From positions 62,001 through 126,000 of the forward strand of contig NZ_JNZZ01000012.1 of NCBI RefSeq assembly GCF_000717645.1: a stretch of DNA of 64,000 bases, given 5' to 3'. Shown piece after piece: positions 51,011-58,830 of this stretch (its first letter is position 1; every line of letters begins with the position of its first letter). Below the pieces are notes generated by a model. It saw nothing but the letters and a program-made list of their open reading frames with translations. It was not told the origin of the DNA and searched no databases. A program made the position numbers and the translations under genes. The stretch comes from Streptomyces californicus (GTDB lineage: Bacteria; Actinomycetota; Actinomycetes; Streptomycetales; Streptomycetaceae).

Positions 51011-52087
51011 ATGACTTTCGTCGACGAGGTGAAGAACGCCGTCACCCCACGGGCCGCCCTGCTCGTCATCGGAGTGCTCGCCCTGCAGATCCTGTTCATC
51101 GCGTCCTACATCGGAGCGCTGCACAAGCCGAAACCGACGGATGTCGCCTTCGGGGTGGTGGCCCCGCAGCAGATGTCCCAGCAGCTCGTCAGCGATCTCG
51201 ACGGCCTCCCCGGCGGTCCGCTCGACCCCCGCGAGGTGGGCAGCGAGGACGAGGCGCGCGAGCAGATCATGAACCGCGACCTCTACGGAGCCCTCATCGT
51301 CTCCCCCGAGGGACGCACCGACACCCTGCTCGTCGCCTCCGGCGGCGGCACCGCGCTGTCCGGAGCCCTGGAGAGGATCATCACCGAGGCGGAGGGCTCC
51401 GAGAAGCGCACGGTGGAGACCGTGGACGTGGCCGGCGCATCGTCCGAGGACTTCAACGGCCTCTCGTCCTTCTACCTGGTGATCGGCTGGTGCGTGGGCG
51501 GCTACCTCTGCGCCTCGATCCTGGCGATCAGCGCCGGCGCCAAACCCGCCAACCGGCAGCGCGCGCTGATCCGTACCGGGACCATGGCGCTGTACTCGAT
51601 CGCGGGCGGCATCGGCGGCGCGATCGTCGTCGGCCCGATCCTCGGCGCCCTGCCCGGCAGCTTCTGGGGACTGTCCGGCCTGGGCGCGCTGGTCGTCTTC
51701 GCCGTCGGCATGATCACCCTCGCACTGCAGGCCCTCACCGGGATCGTCGGCATCGGCCTGGCCGTCCTGATCGTCGTCATCGCGGGCAACCCGAGCGCGG
51801 GCGGCGCGTTCCCGCTCCCGATGCTCCCGGACTTCTGGCGGGCGATCGGACCGGCCCTGCCCCCGGGCGCGGGCACCTGGACGGCCCGCTCGATCGCCTA
51901 CTTCCGGGGCAACGCGGTCACCGGGCCCCTGCTGGTGCTCTCCGCCTGGGCGGTCGTCGGCACAGCGATGACGATGCTGATGTCGATGCGGAAGCGGAGC
52001 CCCGAGGATCCGGCGGACGCCCCGGCGCGAAGCGGCGGCGGGGCGGACGCCGGCCCCGCGCCGAGCGGCGGTTCGACCGCCGTCTGA
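51011..52087 (+). CDS. DUF3533/ABC-2-like membrane protein
   Basis: The 358-residue protein has an N-terminal helix (AALLVIGVLALQILFIASYIGAL) followed by an extracytoplasmic domain of about 130 residues (KPTDVAFGVVAPQQMSQQLV and NRDLYGALIVSPEGRTDTLLVASGGG). It then has about five helices from FYLVIGWCVGGYLCASILAISAG onward. This is the YhgE/Pip-like topology of DUF3533 and ABC-2 permeases without an ATPase. The C-terminal tail is Pro/Gly/Ala-rich. A perfect 13-bp terminator follows. Function is unknown; related proteins act in export or phage reception. Confidence 0.82.
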   Translation: MTFVDEVKNAVTPRAALLVIGVLALQILFIASYIGALHKPKPTDVAFGVVAPQQMSQQLVSDLDGLPGGPLDPREVGSEDEAREQIMNRDLYGALIVSPEGRTDTLLVASGGGTALSGALERIITEAEGSEKRTVETVDVAGASSEDFNGLSSFYLVIGWCVGGYLCASILAISAGAKPANRQRALIRTGTMALYSIAGGIGGAIVVGPILGALPGSFWGLSGLGALVVFAVGMITLALQALTGIVGIGLAVLIVVIAGNPSAGGAFPLPMLPDFWRAIGPALPPGAGTWTARSIAYFRGNAVTGPLLVLSAWAVVGTAMTMLMSMRKRSPEDPADAPARSGGGADAGPAPSGGSTAV

Positions 52088-52108
52088 ACCCGCGGACGAC
52101 ATCCGCGC

Positions 52109-52138
52109 GAAGGGCCCCCGGCGAACCGGGGGCCCTTC
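52109..52138. terminator. Strong bidirectional terminator hairpin
   Basis: GAAGGGCCCCCGG (52109-52121) pairs perfectly with CCGGGGGCCCTTC (52126-52138) around the tetraloop CGAA. It lies between the convergent DUF3533 and protease genes. Confidence 0.85.
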
Positions 52139-52163
52139 CGTCATGCCGTGGAGCGGTGGTACG

Positions 52164-53249
52164 TCAGCCGATCTCGGCCCCGTAGGCGGCCAGCGCCTCC
52201 GGTACCGGCTGGAAGAAGGTCGTGCCGCCCGAGGAGCAGTCGCCGCTGCCGCCCGAGGTCAGACCGAGCGCGGTGTCGCCCGCGAAGAGGGCGCCGCCGC
52301 TGTCGCCCGGCTCGGCGCAGACCGTCGTCTCGATCAGGCCGTTGACGATGTCGCCGTTGCCGTAGTTGACCGTGGCGTCGAGCCCGGTGACCTCTCCGTC
52401 GTGCACCTGGGTGGTCGAGCCGCTGCGGGTGACCGCCTGGCCGACCGTCGCGTCGCCCGCCCGGGAGATCGCCTGCGTGGAGCCGTTGTACAGGTTCACC
52501 TCGCTCGGGTGCGCGGTGTCCGAGGTGTACTTGACGAGGCCGTAGTCGTTCTCCGGGAAGCTGGAGCCCTCGTTCGCCCCGATCTCCGAGCCGCCCTGGG
52601 TGTCCGACCAACTGGTGACCGACTCCGTGCAGTGGCCGGCGGTGAGGAAGTACGGCTCGCCGTCCTTGACCACGTTGAAGCCGAGCGAGCAGCGGGAGCC
52701 GGAGCCCCAGATCGCGTCGCCGCCCGCGATCAGCGGCTTGAACTCACCCTTGGACCTGGCGAGTTCGGCCTTGCCGCCGAGGCCGTCGACGACCGCCGAG
52801 AGCTTCTTCCAGGCCGCGCCGTCGACCGTGCTGTCGGCGGTGACGCGCACCTTGTTGGTCACCGGGTCGACCGCCCAGGAGGTGCCGGGGATGGTCGCCC
52901 TGTCGGTGAGGGTCTGCCGGGCCGACTTCAGCTCGGCGAGGGAGTTCTCCACGATTCTGGCCTTGCCGCCCGCCTGGCGGACCTGCTCGGCGGCGGCCTC
53001 GTCCACGACGTTGACGACGAGGGCCTTCGCGCCGGTGTCGTAGTACGTCCCGGCCGCGTCCGCGCCCAACTCCTCGTCGAGGGTGGCGGCGAGCTTTCCG
53101 GCCGCGTCCGCGCTGAGCGTCCTGGCCTCGGACCGGGGTACGTCGTCACTGGCGTTCGCAGTCTGGAACGTGAGTCCCGCTGCGACCAGGGCGGCGACGG
53201 CCGACCCGGCGACCATCGTGCGCTTCCTGGATATGCGTCGGTGCTTCAA
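52164..53249 (-). CDS. Streptogrisin-type S1 serine protease precursor
   Basis: The 361-residue prepro-protease has a signal peptide ([25 protein letters not shown]) and an alpha-lytic-protease-type pro-region ([21 protein letters not shown], then [17 protein letters not shown]). The mature chymotrypsin-like enzyme starts at [18 protein letters not shown]. The triad is in [20 protein letters not shown] and [10 protein letters not shown]. The start is taken as TTG at 53249 because GGAGGAGG lies six bases before it and homologous precursors begin KHRR at that point. The ATG 12 codons upstream (53285) has no ribosome site. It is secreted and self-processed. Confidence 0.92.
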   Translation of the reverse strand: MKHRRISRKRTMVAGSAVAALVAAGLTFQTANASDDVPRSEARTLSADAAGKLAATLDEELGADAAGTYYDTGAKALVVNVVDEAAAEQVRQAGGKARIVENSLAELKSARQTLTDRATIPGTSWAVDPVTNKVRVTADSTVDGAAWKKLSAVVDGLGGKAELARSKGEFKPLIAGGDAIWGSGSRCSLGFNVVKDGEPYFLTAGHCTESVTSWSDTQGGSEIGANEGSSFPENDYGLVKYTSDTAHPSEVNLYNGSTQAISRAGDATVGQAVTRSGSTTQVHDGEVTGLDATVNYGNGDIVNGLIETTVCAEPGDSGGALFAGDTALGLTSGGSGDCSSGGTTFFQPVPEALAAYGAEIG

Positions 53250-53661
53250 CTTCGGCCTCCTCCTGTGGGGCCGTGGACGGGACATGTGGGGTGTCCGTAC
53301 ACGGAGGGGATGGGCCGCCCACTATTCCGAGGCCCGGAATCGCGCACAAGGCCGACTTCTGGACGTGCACACGACACCAACGGTTCGCGCGCGAGGCGTT
53401 CACTTACCGCGGGGCACGCCACGTCGGTCCCGTTCGCGAACACCCGGACCGACGGGAGAGGGCCATGGGTGAGGACTGAGACGTTTCCTGTGGATCACCC
53501 TCACCGCTCTTCGTGCAGCCTGGATGCGGTGGCTGCACGACGACGATCCCGCGGTGCCCCCGGCCAGGATCGACGTGGGACCGGCGGACGGTGGGCGCCC
53601 AGGGCCTGTCGTCGGATCGCGCCGAGCCGGCAACCCGCATCCGGGCACCGGTGCTTCAACG
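53250..53661. other. Intergenic region between protease and S33 peptidase genes
   Basis: This is about 410 bp without a supported gene. It contains the protease ribosome site (53256-53263), a 9-bp hairpin at 53512-53539, and the 14-mer AGGGCCTGTCGTCG at 53601-53614, which also occurs at 469-482. Confidence 0.5.
53512..53539. terminator. Hairpin downstream of the S33 peptidase gene
   Basis: CGTGCAGCC (53512-53520) pairs with GGCTGCACG (53531-53539). It lies about 120 bp past the S33 stop on the minus strand. Confidence 0.4.
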
Positions 53662-55128
53662 TCATCGCACCGGGTGTGCGGCGGGGCAGTACGTGTCGTG
53701 TGAAGGGCGCTTCCCGGTGACCAGGAAGTCGTTCACGGCGTCGTTTCCGCAGGCGTTCGCGCCTGACAGGTAGGCGACGTGGCCGCCCTGGTCGATGGTG
53801 ACCATCCGGGCTCGTTCACCGAGGGCCCTGCGGGTGCGGAGCGCCCCGGACAGCGGGGTCGCCGGATCGCGGAGGTTGTGCACCATGAGCACGTCGGAGG
53901 GCCCGCAGTCGGTGATCCTCACTTTCGGCTCCGCGGGGGCGGGCCAGAAGGCGCACGGCCGGATGTTGGCGGTGAACGCGCCGTACATGGGATGGCGCAC
54001 GCGGTCGACCGAGACGTTGTGCCGATAGGTCGCGAGGTCCGTCGGCCAGCGGGAGTCGCCGCAGATCACCCCGAGGTAGGCGGCGGGGTAGTTGTCGCTG
54101 TACGCGCCCCCACCGGGGGCGGCGGACCCCGGCGGCGGCTGGTTCGTGTCCAGGGCGTGCCAGACGGCGGCGAGGCCGGCGAGGTCGCTGTCCGCGCGGA
54201 TCATCGCCGCGGTGACGACGCGGAACGTCGTGCCGTCGTATCCCCGCACGGGCTTGTCGTCGAGGCGCGCGGCGAGCCGGAAGTACTTCTCGCGCACAGC
54301 GGCCGGGGTGCCGCCCAGGTGGTACCGCCGCTCCGAGGCGGCGGCGAACCGGGCGAAGTCGGGGAAGCGCGTCTCGAAGCCGGCGCCCTGTCCGCGCAGG
54401 GCTTCGACGTCGTAACCCTCGGGCGGCAGGCTGCTGTCGAGCACGATGCGGTCGCCGCGGCCGGGGAAGAGAGTGGTGTAGACGGCGCCGAGGTAGGTGC
54501 CGTAGGACTCGCCGTAGTACGAGATCCTCGGCACGCCCAGGGCAGTTCGGATCCGGTCCATGTCCCGGGCGGTGTTCGCGGTGGTGATGTGCGGCAGCAG
54601 GTTCGCGGTCCCCGCCGTCGTGCACTGTGCCGCAAGGCTCTTCGCGGAGGCGGCCTGCCTCGACACGTCGGCCGCGCTGCCCGGCGTAGGCGGATTGGCC
54701 GCGGTCTCACCCTGGGCACGGGTGAAGCCGCAGCTCACAGGGGTGCTGTGGCCGACGCCGCGCGGGTCGAACCCGATCACGTCATAGCGGTCGCGCACCT
54801 TCTCGGGCAGTTTCATCAGGACGGGGACGCGGAGCCCGGGCAGACCGGGGCCCCCGGGGTTGAGCAGGAGCACGCCGCGTTTCTCGGCCGGCTTCCCGCT
54901 CGGCAGACGGGAGACCTCGACGTCGATCGTCCGCCCGTGGGGGTGGCGGTAGTCGAGCGGTACCGCGAGCCTCGCGCACTCCAGCGCCGCCTCCGCCGGG
55001 CCGGGGCACTCGCCCCACCGCAGCGACGGCCGGGACGGCGTGTCCGCCGCGGTCGTCCGCGATGTGCACGAGGTCACCGCCGCCGCGGTCATCATGATGG
55101 CGAGCACCGCCGGCCAGGTCCTGCGCAT
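53662..55128 (-). CDS. Secreted S33 family peptidase (tripeptidyl aminopeptidase/SlpD-like lipoprotein)
   Basis: The 488-residue precursor has a lipoprotein signal with a lipobox VTSC ending at C21. The alpha/beta-hydrolase fold follows: GVLLLNPGGPGLPG (oxyanion HG-like NPGGPG), VIGFDPRGVGHSTP, and the nucleophile elbow YYGESYGTYLGAVY. The C-terminal TAP-like domain has VRITDCGPSDVLMVHNLRDPATPL with the catalytic Asp and GGHVAYLSGANACGNDAV with the His. Streptomyces tripeptidyl aminopeptidases and SlpD/SlpE share this architecture. GAGGGGAAA precedes the ATG. It lies 56 bp after a small hypothetical gene on the same strand. Confidence 0.9.
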   Translation of the reverse strand: MRRTWPAVLAIMMTAAAVTSCTSRTTAADTPSRPSLRWGECPGPAEAALECARLAVPLDYRHPHGRTIDVEVSRLPSGKPAEKRGVLLLNPGGPGLPGLRVPVLMKLPEKVRDRYDVIGFDPRGVGHSTPVSCGFTRAQGETAANPPTPGSAADVSRQAASAKSLAAQCTTAGTANLLPHITTANTARDMDRIRTALGVPRISYYGESYGTYLGAVYTTLFPGRGDRIVLDSSLPPEGYDVEALRGQGAGFETRFPDFARFAAASERRYHLGGTPAAVREKYFRLAARLDDKPVRGYDGTTFRVVTAAMIRADSDLAGLAAVWHALDTNQPPPGSAAPGGGAYSDNYPAAYLGVICGDSRWPTDLATYRHNVSVDRVRHPMYGAFTANIRPCAFWPAPAEPKVRITDCGPSDVLMVHNLRDPATPLSGALRTRRALGERARMVTIDQGGHVAYLSGANACGNDAVNDFLVTGKRPSHDTYCPAAHPVR

Positions 55129-55184
55129 GGTCGTTTCCCCTCGCTCTACCGCAACAGTGGGTGTGGTCACGCTCCGGTCCGGCG

Positions 55185-55664
55185 TCAGCCACCCGAGAGG
55201 GAGGCCCCCCGGACAGCCGCCGCCGCGCGCTTGCGCCGCCTGCGCAGCAGCACGACGACCAGCGCGAAGACCTGGAGCCCGGAATCCAGACCCGGCAGGT
55301 CGGCGGTCGCCTCGGAGCGGAGATGTCCGGTGAGGCGAATGGCGCCGACGCGCTCACCACCGTCGTCGAGCATGGTGTGCTCCCGGTCCGCCGCCGCGGT
55401 CCGGGAGAACGGGATGACCCGCCCGGAGCACGTCATGTGCCAGCTTCGGCGTACCCGGTCCGTGGTCGCGACGGCGGTCCCGTCGGCGCCGAGCAGTTCG
55501 TAGGAACCGCTGAAACGGTGCGTGCGGACGAGGTAGTCGACCCCGTGCAGGGTGAAGCGCGCGCCGACGCGGCCTCTGCGCAGCGAGAACGCCGTCAGCG
55601 CCCGGCCGTCCTCGGTGATCTCGTACTGCTGGCTCGGCGGATCGTTCCTCTTCGCGTGCAACAT
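55185..55664 (-). CDS. Hypothetical protein, possible LURP/tubby-like fold
   Basis: The 159-residue protein begins MLHAKRNDPPSQQYEITEDGRALTAFSLRRGRVGARFTLHG. It has strand-rich repeats (SYELLGADGTAVATTDRV) resembling the phospholipid scramblase/LURP-one barrel, ending in one hydrophobic helix, LPGLDSGLQVFALVVVLLRRRRKR, which could be a membrane anchor. The assignment is weak. The ATG at 55664 has GTGAGGT just upstream. It precedes the S33 peptidase on the same strand and is divergent from the histidine kinase. Confidence 0.7.
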   Translation of the reverse strand: MLHAKRNDPPSQQYEITEDGRALTAFSLRRGRVGARFTLHGVDYLVRTHRFSGSYELLGADGTAVATTDRVRRSWHMTCSGRVIPFSRTAAADREHTMLDDGGERVGAIRLTGHLRSEATADLPGLDSGLQVFALVVVLLRRRRKRAAAAVRGASLSGG

Positions 55665-55715
55665 GACCTCACCCCACCACCGGCCCGCCCGCCGGCCCCA
55701 TGCCATCTGTCATGC

Positions 55716-55744
55716 ATGACCGGGCAGCCGGCCCCGCATACGAT
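55716..55744 (+). promoter_or_regulatory. Promoter of the two-component operon
   Basis: ATGACC (55716-55721), 17 bases, TACGAT (55739-55744). Transcription would start near 55751, so the mRNA would begin at the GTG at 55752 rather than include the ATG at 55743. Confidence 0.5.
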
Positions 55745-56945
55745 GACCAACGTGAGGGCACGCGGACAGGACGAGTTCTCCGTCGGCCAGTGGCCGGACT
55801 GGAGTTTCTGGAAGGCCCCGTCGGGCGGTTCCTCCGGCCGGGGCCGCGTCGCCGTCGCCGCGGCCATGGCATCGGCCTCCCTCGCCCTGACCGCACGGGC
55901 CGTGGGCATCGCACACCACACCGGCTCCGGCCCGCTCACCTCGCTCGTGATCGGCCTGCTCGCCTGCTACGGCATCGGCTGTGTCCTGGCCTCGTGGTAC
56001 GGGCCGACGGCGCTGCGCCGGGAGCGCGTCGTCATCGTGGCCGCGGTGTTCCTGCTCGGGGCGGCGCCGGCGGTGCTCCTCGCCTCGCCGTCCTACCTGA
56101 CCGACCTGACCTTCGCCCTGTCGGTCGGGCTCATGCTGCTGCCGCTGCGCCGTGCTCTGCTGCTCGGTCTCGGCACGGTGCTGGGGCAGGTCGTCTGGAT
56201 GCGTCTCGCCCGGGGCGAGGTGGCCTGGGCACAGGTGGCCGTCCTCGTCGGCGTGACCGCGGCGCTCGGCACCGTTTTCGCGCTCAACTTCACGATCGGT
56301 CATCTGCGGGCCGCACGGGAGCAGGTCAGAAGGCTGGCCGTGGACCAGGAGCGGGAGCGGGTCGCCCGGGACATGCACGACGTCCTCGGCCACTCCCTCT
56401 CCACGATGACCGTCAAACTGGGTCTGACCCGGCGCATCCTGGAGTCCTCCGGGAACGTGGCCCTCGCCGTCGGTCACGTCACGGAGCTGGAGACCATGGC
56501 GCGCACCGCGTTGTCCGACGTACGGGCCACCATCTCGGACTACCGCACCCTGTCGCTGGACAACGAGCTGGCCGGCGCCCGTCTGGCGCTGCGTGCCGCC
56601 GGAGTACGGGCCGAACTGCCCGCCGCGACCGACGCCGTGCACCCCGCACTGGGCGAGGTGTTCGGTTACGTCGTGCGGGAGGCGGTCACGAACGTGCTGC
56701 GTCACTCCGACGCCGAACTGTGCACTGTCCGCGTCGGGCCCGACTGGGTCGAGGTCACCGACAACGGCAGTACCCGCGGCGGGGCGTGCGCCGGGAACGG
56801 GCTGACCGGTCTCACCGAACGGCTGGCCGCCGTGTCGGGCACCCTCGAACACGGGCCCGCCCCCGGCGGGGGGTTTCGCGTCCTCGCCCGTGGACCGGCC
56901 CCCGCGGTCCGCTCCGCAGCCCACCACGAAGCCGACCCGACGTGA
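55743..56945 (+). CDS. NarL-type sensor histidine kinase
   Basis: The protein has 400 residues from the ATG at 55743, or 397 from the GTG at 55752, which the overlapping promoter favours. Five to six N-terminal helices (TSLVIGLLACYGIGCVLASW onward) form the sensor. They are followed by a HisKA_3 domain with RVARDMHDVLGHSLSTMTVKLGLT, where the first His is the phosphoacceptor. The HATPase part has VVREAVTNVLRHSDAELC and VEVTDNGSTRGG...GNGLTGLTERL. It resembles DesK-type kinases. It is GTGA-coupled to its response regulator. Confidence 0.92.
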   Translation: MTNVRARGQDEFSVGQWPDWSFWKAPSGGSSGRGRVAVAAAMASASLALTARAVGIAHHTGSGPLTSLVIGLLACYGIGCVLASWYGPTALRRERVVIVAAVFLLGAAPAVLLASPSYLTDLTFALSVGLMLLPLRRALLLGLGTVLGQVVWMRLARGEVAWAQVAVLVGVTAALGTVFALNFTIGHLRAAREQVRRLAVDQERERVARDMHDVLGHSLSTMTVKLGLTRRILESSGNVALAVGHVTELETMARTALSDVRATISDYRTLSLDNELAGARLALRAAGVRAELPAATDAVHPALGEVFGYVVREAVTNVLRHSDAELCTVRVGPDWVEVTDNGSTRGGACAGNGLTGLTERLAAVSGTLEHGPAPGGGFRVLARGPAPAVRSAAHHEADPT

Positions 56946-57547
56946 TCCGCGTCCTGCTGGCTGACGACCAGGCACTCGTACGCGGCGCTCTCGCGGCCAT
57001 GCTCCGGCTCGAGGCCGACCTCGACGTGGTCGCCGAAGTCGGCGCCGGCACCGAGGTGCTGGACGCCGCGCGACGGACCGCGCCCGACATCGCGCTGCTC
57101 GACGTGCAGATGCCCGGCCGGGACGGCCTGAGCGTCGCCGCCGATCTCCAGCGGGCCCTGCCCCGCTGCCGCTCCATCATCTGCACTGCTTTCAGCAGGC
57201 CCGGCTACCTCTCGCGGGCGCTGTCCGCGGGCGCCGCCGGATACGTCGTGAAGGACTCTCCGCCCGAACAGCTGGTCGACGCGATCCGCCGCGTCCACGC
57301 CGGCCTGCGCTTCGTGGATCCGGCCCTCGCCGCGGAGGCCCTGGCCGGCGGTGCCAGCCCGCTGACCGGACGCGAGGCCGACGTGCTGCGCGCCACCGCC
57401 GAGGGCGGCACCGTGGCCGACATCGCCGAAGTGCTCCGGCTGTCCCGGGGCACCGTCCGCAACCACCTGTCGTCGGCGATCGGCAAGACGCAGGCCCGCA
57501 CCCGGGCCGAGGCGGCCCGGATCGCGGAAACCAACGGCTGGCTGTGA
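56942..57547 (+). CDS. NarL/DesR-type response regulator
   Basis: The 201-residue protein has a receiver with VIRVLLADDQALVRGALAAML, a phosphorylation Asp in DIALLDVQMPGRDG and a Lys in GYVVKDSPPEQLV. The LuxR-type HTH is PLTGREADVLRATAEGGTVADIAEVLRLSRGTVRNHLSSAIGKTQARTRAEA. The GTG start overlaps the kinase stop by four bases. This arrangement matches DesK/DesR-like pairs, often linked to membrane or envelope sensing. No desaturase gene is nearby, so the target is unknown. Confidence 0.92.
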   Translation: MIRVLLADDQALVRGALAAMLRLEADLDVVAEVGAGTEVLDAARRTAPDIALLDVQMPGRDGLSVAADLQRALPRCRSIICTAFSRPGYLSRALSAGAAGYVVKDSPPEQLVDAIRRVHAGLRFVDPALAAEALAGGASPLTGREADVLRATAEGGTVADIAEVLRLSRGTVRNHLSSAIGKTQARTRAEAARIAETNGWL

Positions 57548-57812
57548 CCCGGGGCGGGGATTCGCCGGCGGTGGGCGGCGGATCTCCGGCCCGCGTCACC
57601 CGTCCTGTCCGGTATGCGCTCTTCCGGCCCGGACGGCGTGGTGAACCGCCCGGCTGTCGGGGAGGACGTCCGCCGGAGCCTCCCGGGACCTTCACAGTTC
57701 GTCGCGGTCCGGCAGTCCCCGTAACGCCCCTGATGGGTCATCATCGAAACGGCGGCACACGCCGGGCACACCGTGCCCGGGCCGGCCGGGTGACCGAGCG
57801 GAGGAGGCACGG

Positions 57813-58700
57813 GTGCGCAGTCGGGTGCTCGCGACGGACGGGCGGCATCTGGTGGTGGAGCGCCGGGGGGATCCGCGGGGAAGACCGGTCTTCCTGCTCC
57901 ACGGCACGCCGGGCAGCAGACTCGGCCCCGCTCCCCGCTCCATGGTCCTGTATCAACGCCACACCCAGCTGATCACCTACGACCGCCCGGGCTACGGCGG
58001 CAGCGACCGGCACGCGGGCCGCCGGGTCCGCGACGTCGCCGAGGACGTCCGGGCCATCGCCGACTCCCTCGGCCTCGCGCGCTTCGCCGTCGTGGGCCGC
58101 TCCGGCGGCGCCCCGCACGCACTGGCCTGCGCGGCCCTGCTGCCCGAACGGGTCACCCGTACCGCGGCGCTGGTCGGCCTCGCCCCTCGGGACGCGGCAG
58201 GGCTCGACTGGTTCGAGGGCATGGCCGTCTCCAACGTGGACGCGTACTCCACCGCCGCCGCCGACCCGGACGGGTTCGCGGAGACCTTCACCCTCCGCTC
58301 CGACCAGATCCGGCAGAACCCGGTGCGACTCCTGGACGATCTGCGCCGGGAACTGACCGACTCCGACCGGGTGGTGGTCAACGATGTGGGCATCCGGTCC
58401 ATGCTCCTGCGCAACTACAGCGAGGGGCTGCGGACGTCGGCGCACGGCTGGATCGACGACGCCATCGCCTTCTGCCGTCCCTGGGGGTTCGATCCGGCCG
58501 GGATCAGCGGCCGGGTGATGCTCTGGCACGGGGAGAAGGACGTCTTCACCCCCGTGGGCCATTCGCGCTGGCTGGCCGGGCAGATCCCGGGCGCCACCGC
58601 CGTACTGGAGCCGGCGGCGGCGCACTTCGACGCCCTGTCCGTACTCCCCCGGGTCCTTGACTGGCTGCTGGACGACCGGGAGCACCTGGACGCGGGCTGA
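57813..58700 (+). CDS. Alpha/beta fold hydrolase
   Basis: The 295-residue hydrolase has the oxyanion HG (VFLLHGTPGSRLGP), the nucleophile elbow AVVGRSGGAPHALA with Ser in GRSGG, a catalytic acid in MLWHGEKDVFTPVGHSRWLAG, and a His in PAAAHFDAL. The class with DRPGYGGSDR is proline-iminopeptidase or haloalkane-dehalogenase-like; the substrate is unknown. The GTG start has GAGGAGG five bases upstream. It follows the two-component pair by 265 bp and ends at a hairpin facing the FxsT gene. Confidence 0.88.
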   Translation: MRSRVLATDGRHLVVERRGDPRGRPVFLLHGTPGSRLGPAPRSMVLYQRHTQLITYDRPGYGGSDRHAGRRVRDVAEDVRAIADSLGLARFAVVGRSGGAPHALACAALLPERVTRTAALVGLAPRDAAGLDWFEGMAVSNVDAYSTAAADPDGFAETFTLRSDQIRQNPVRLLDDLRRELTDSDRVVVNDVGIRSMLLRNYSEGLRTSAHGWIDDAIAFCRPWGFDPAGISGRVMLWHGEKDVFTPVGHSRWLAGQIPGATAVLEPAAAHFDALSVLPRVLDWLLDDREHLDAG

Positions 58701-58793
58701 CCCCGGTGCGCGGCGGACGGACCGGCGCCGCCCGGCCGGCAGCCCGGCCGAACGCGCGCCCCCGGGACCGCCCAGGACAGGAGCGAGCCCGCC

Positions 58794-58820
58794 GCGCCGG
58801 GAGGACGGGGCTCCCGGCGC
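58794..58820. terminator. Hairpin between the hydrolase and fxsT
   Basis: GCGCCGGGAG (58794-58803) pairs perfectly with CTCCCGGCGC (58811-58820). It is placed to stop transcripts from both convergent genes. Confidence 0.65.
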
Positions 58821-58830
58821 CGGCCGCGCC

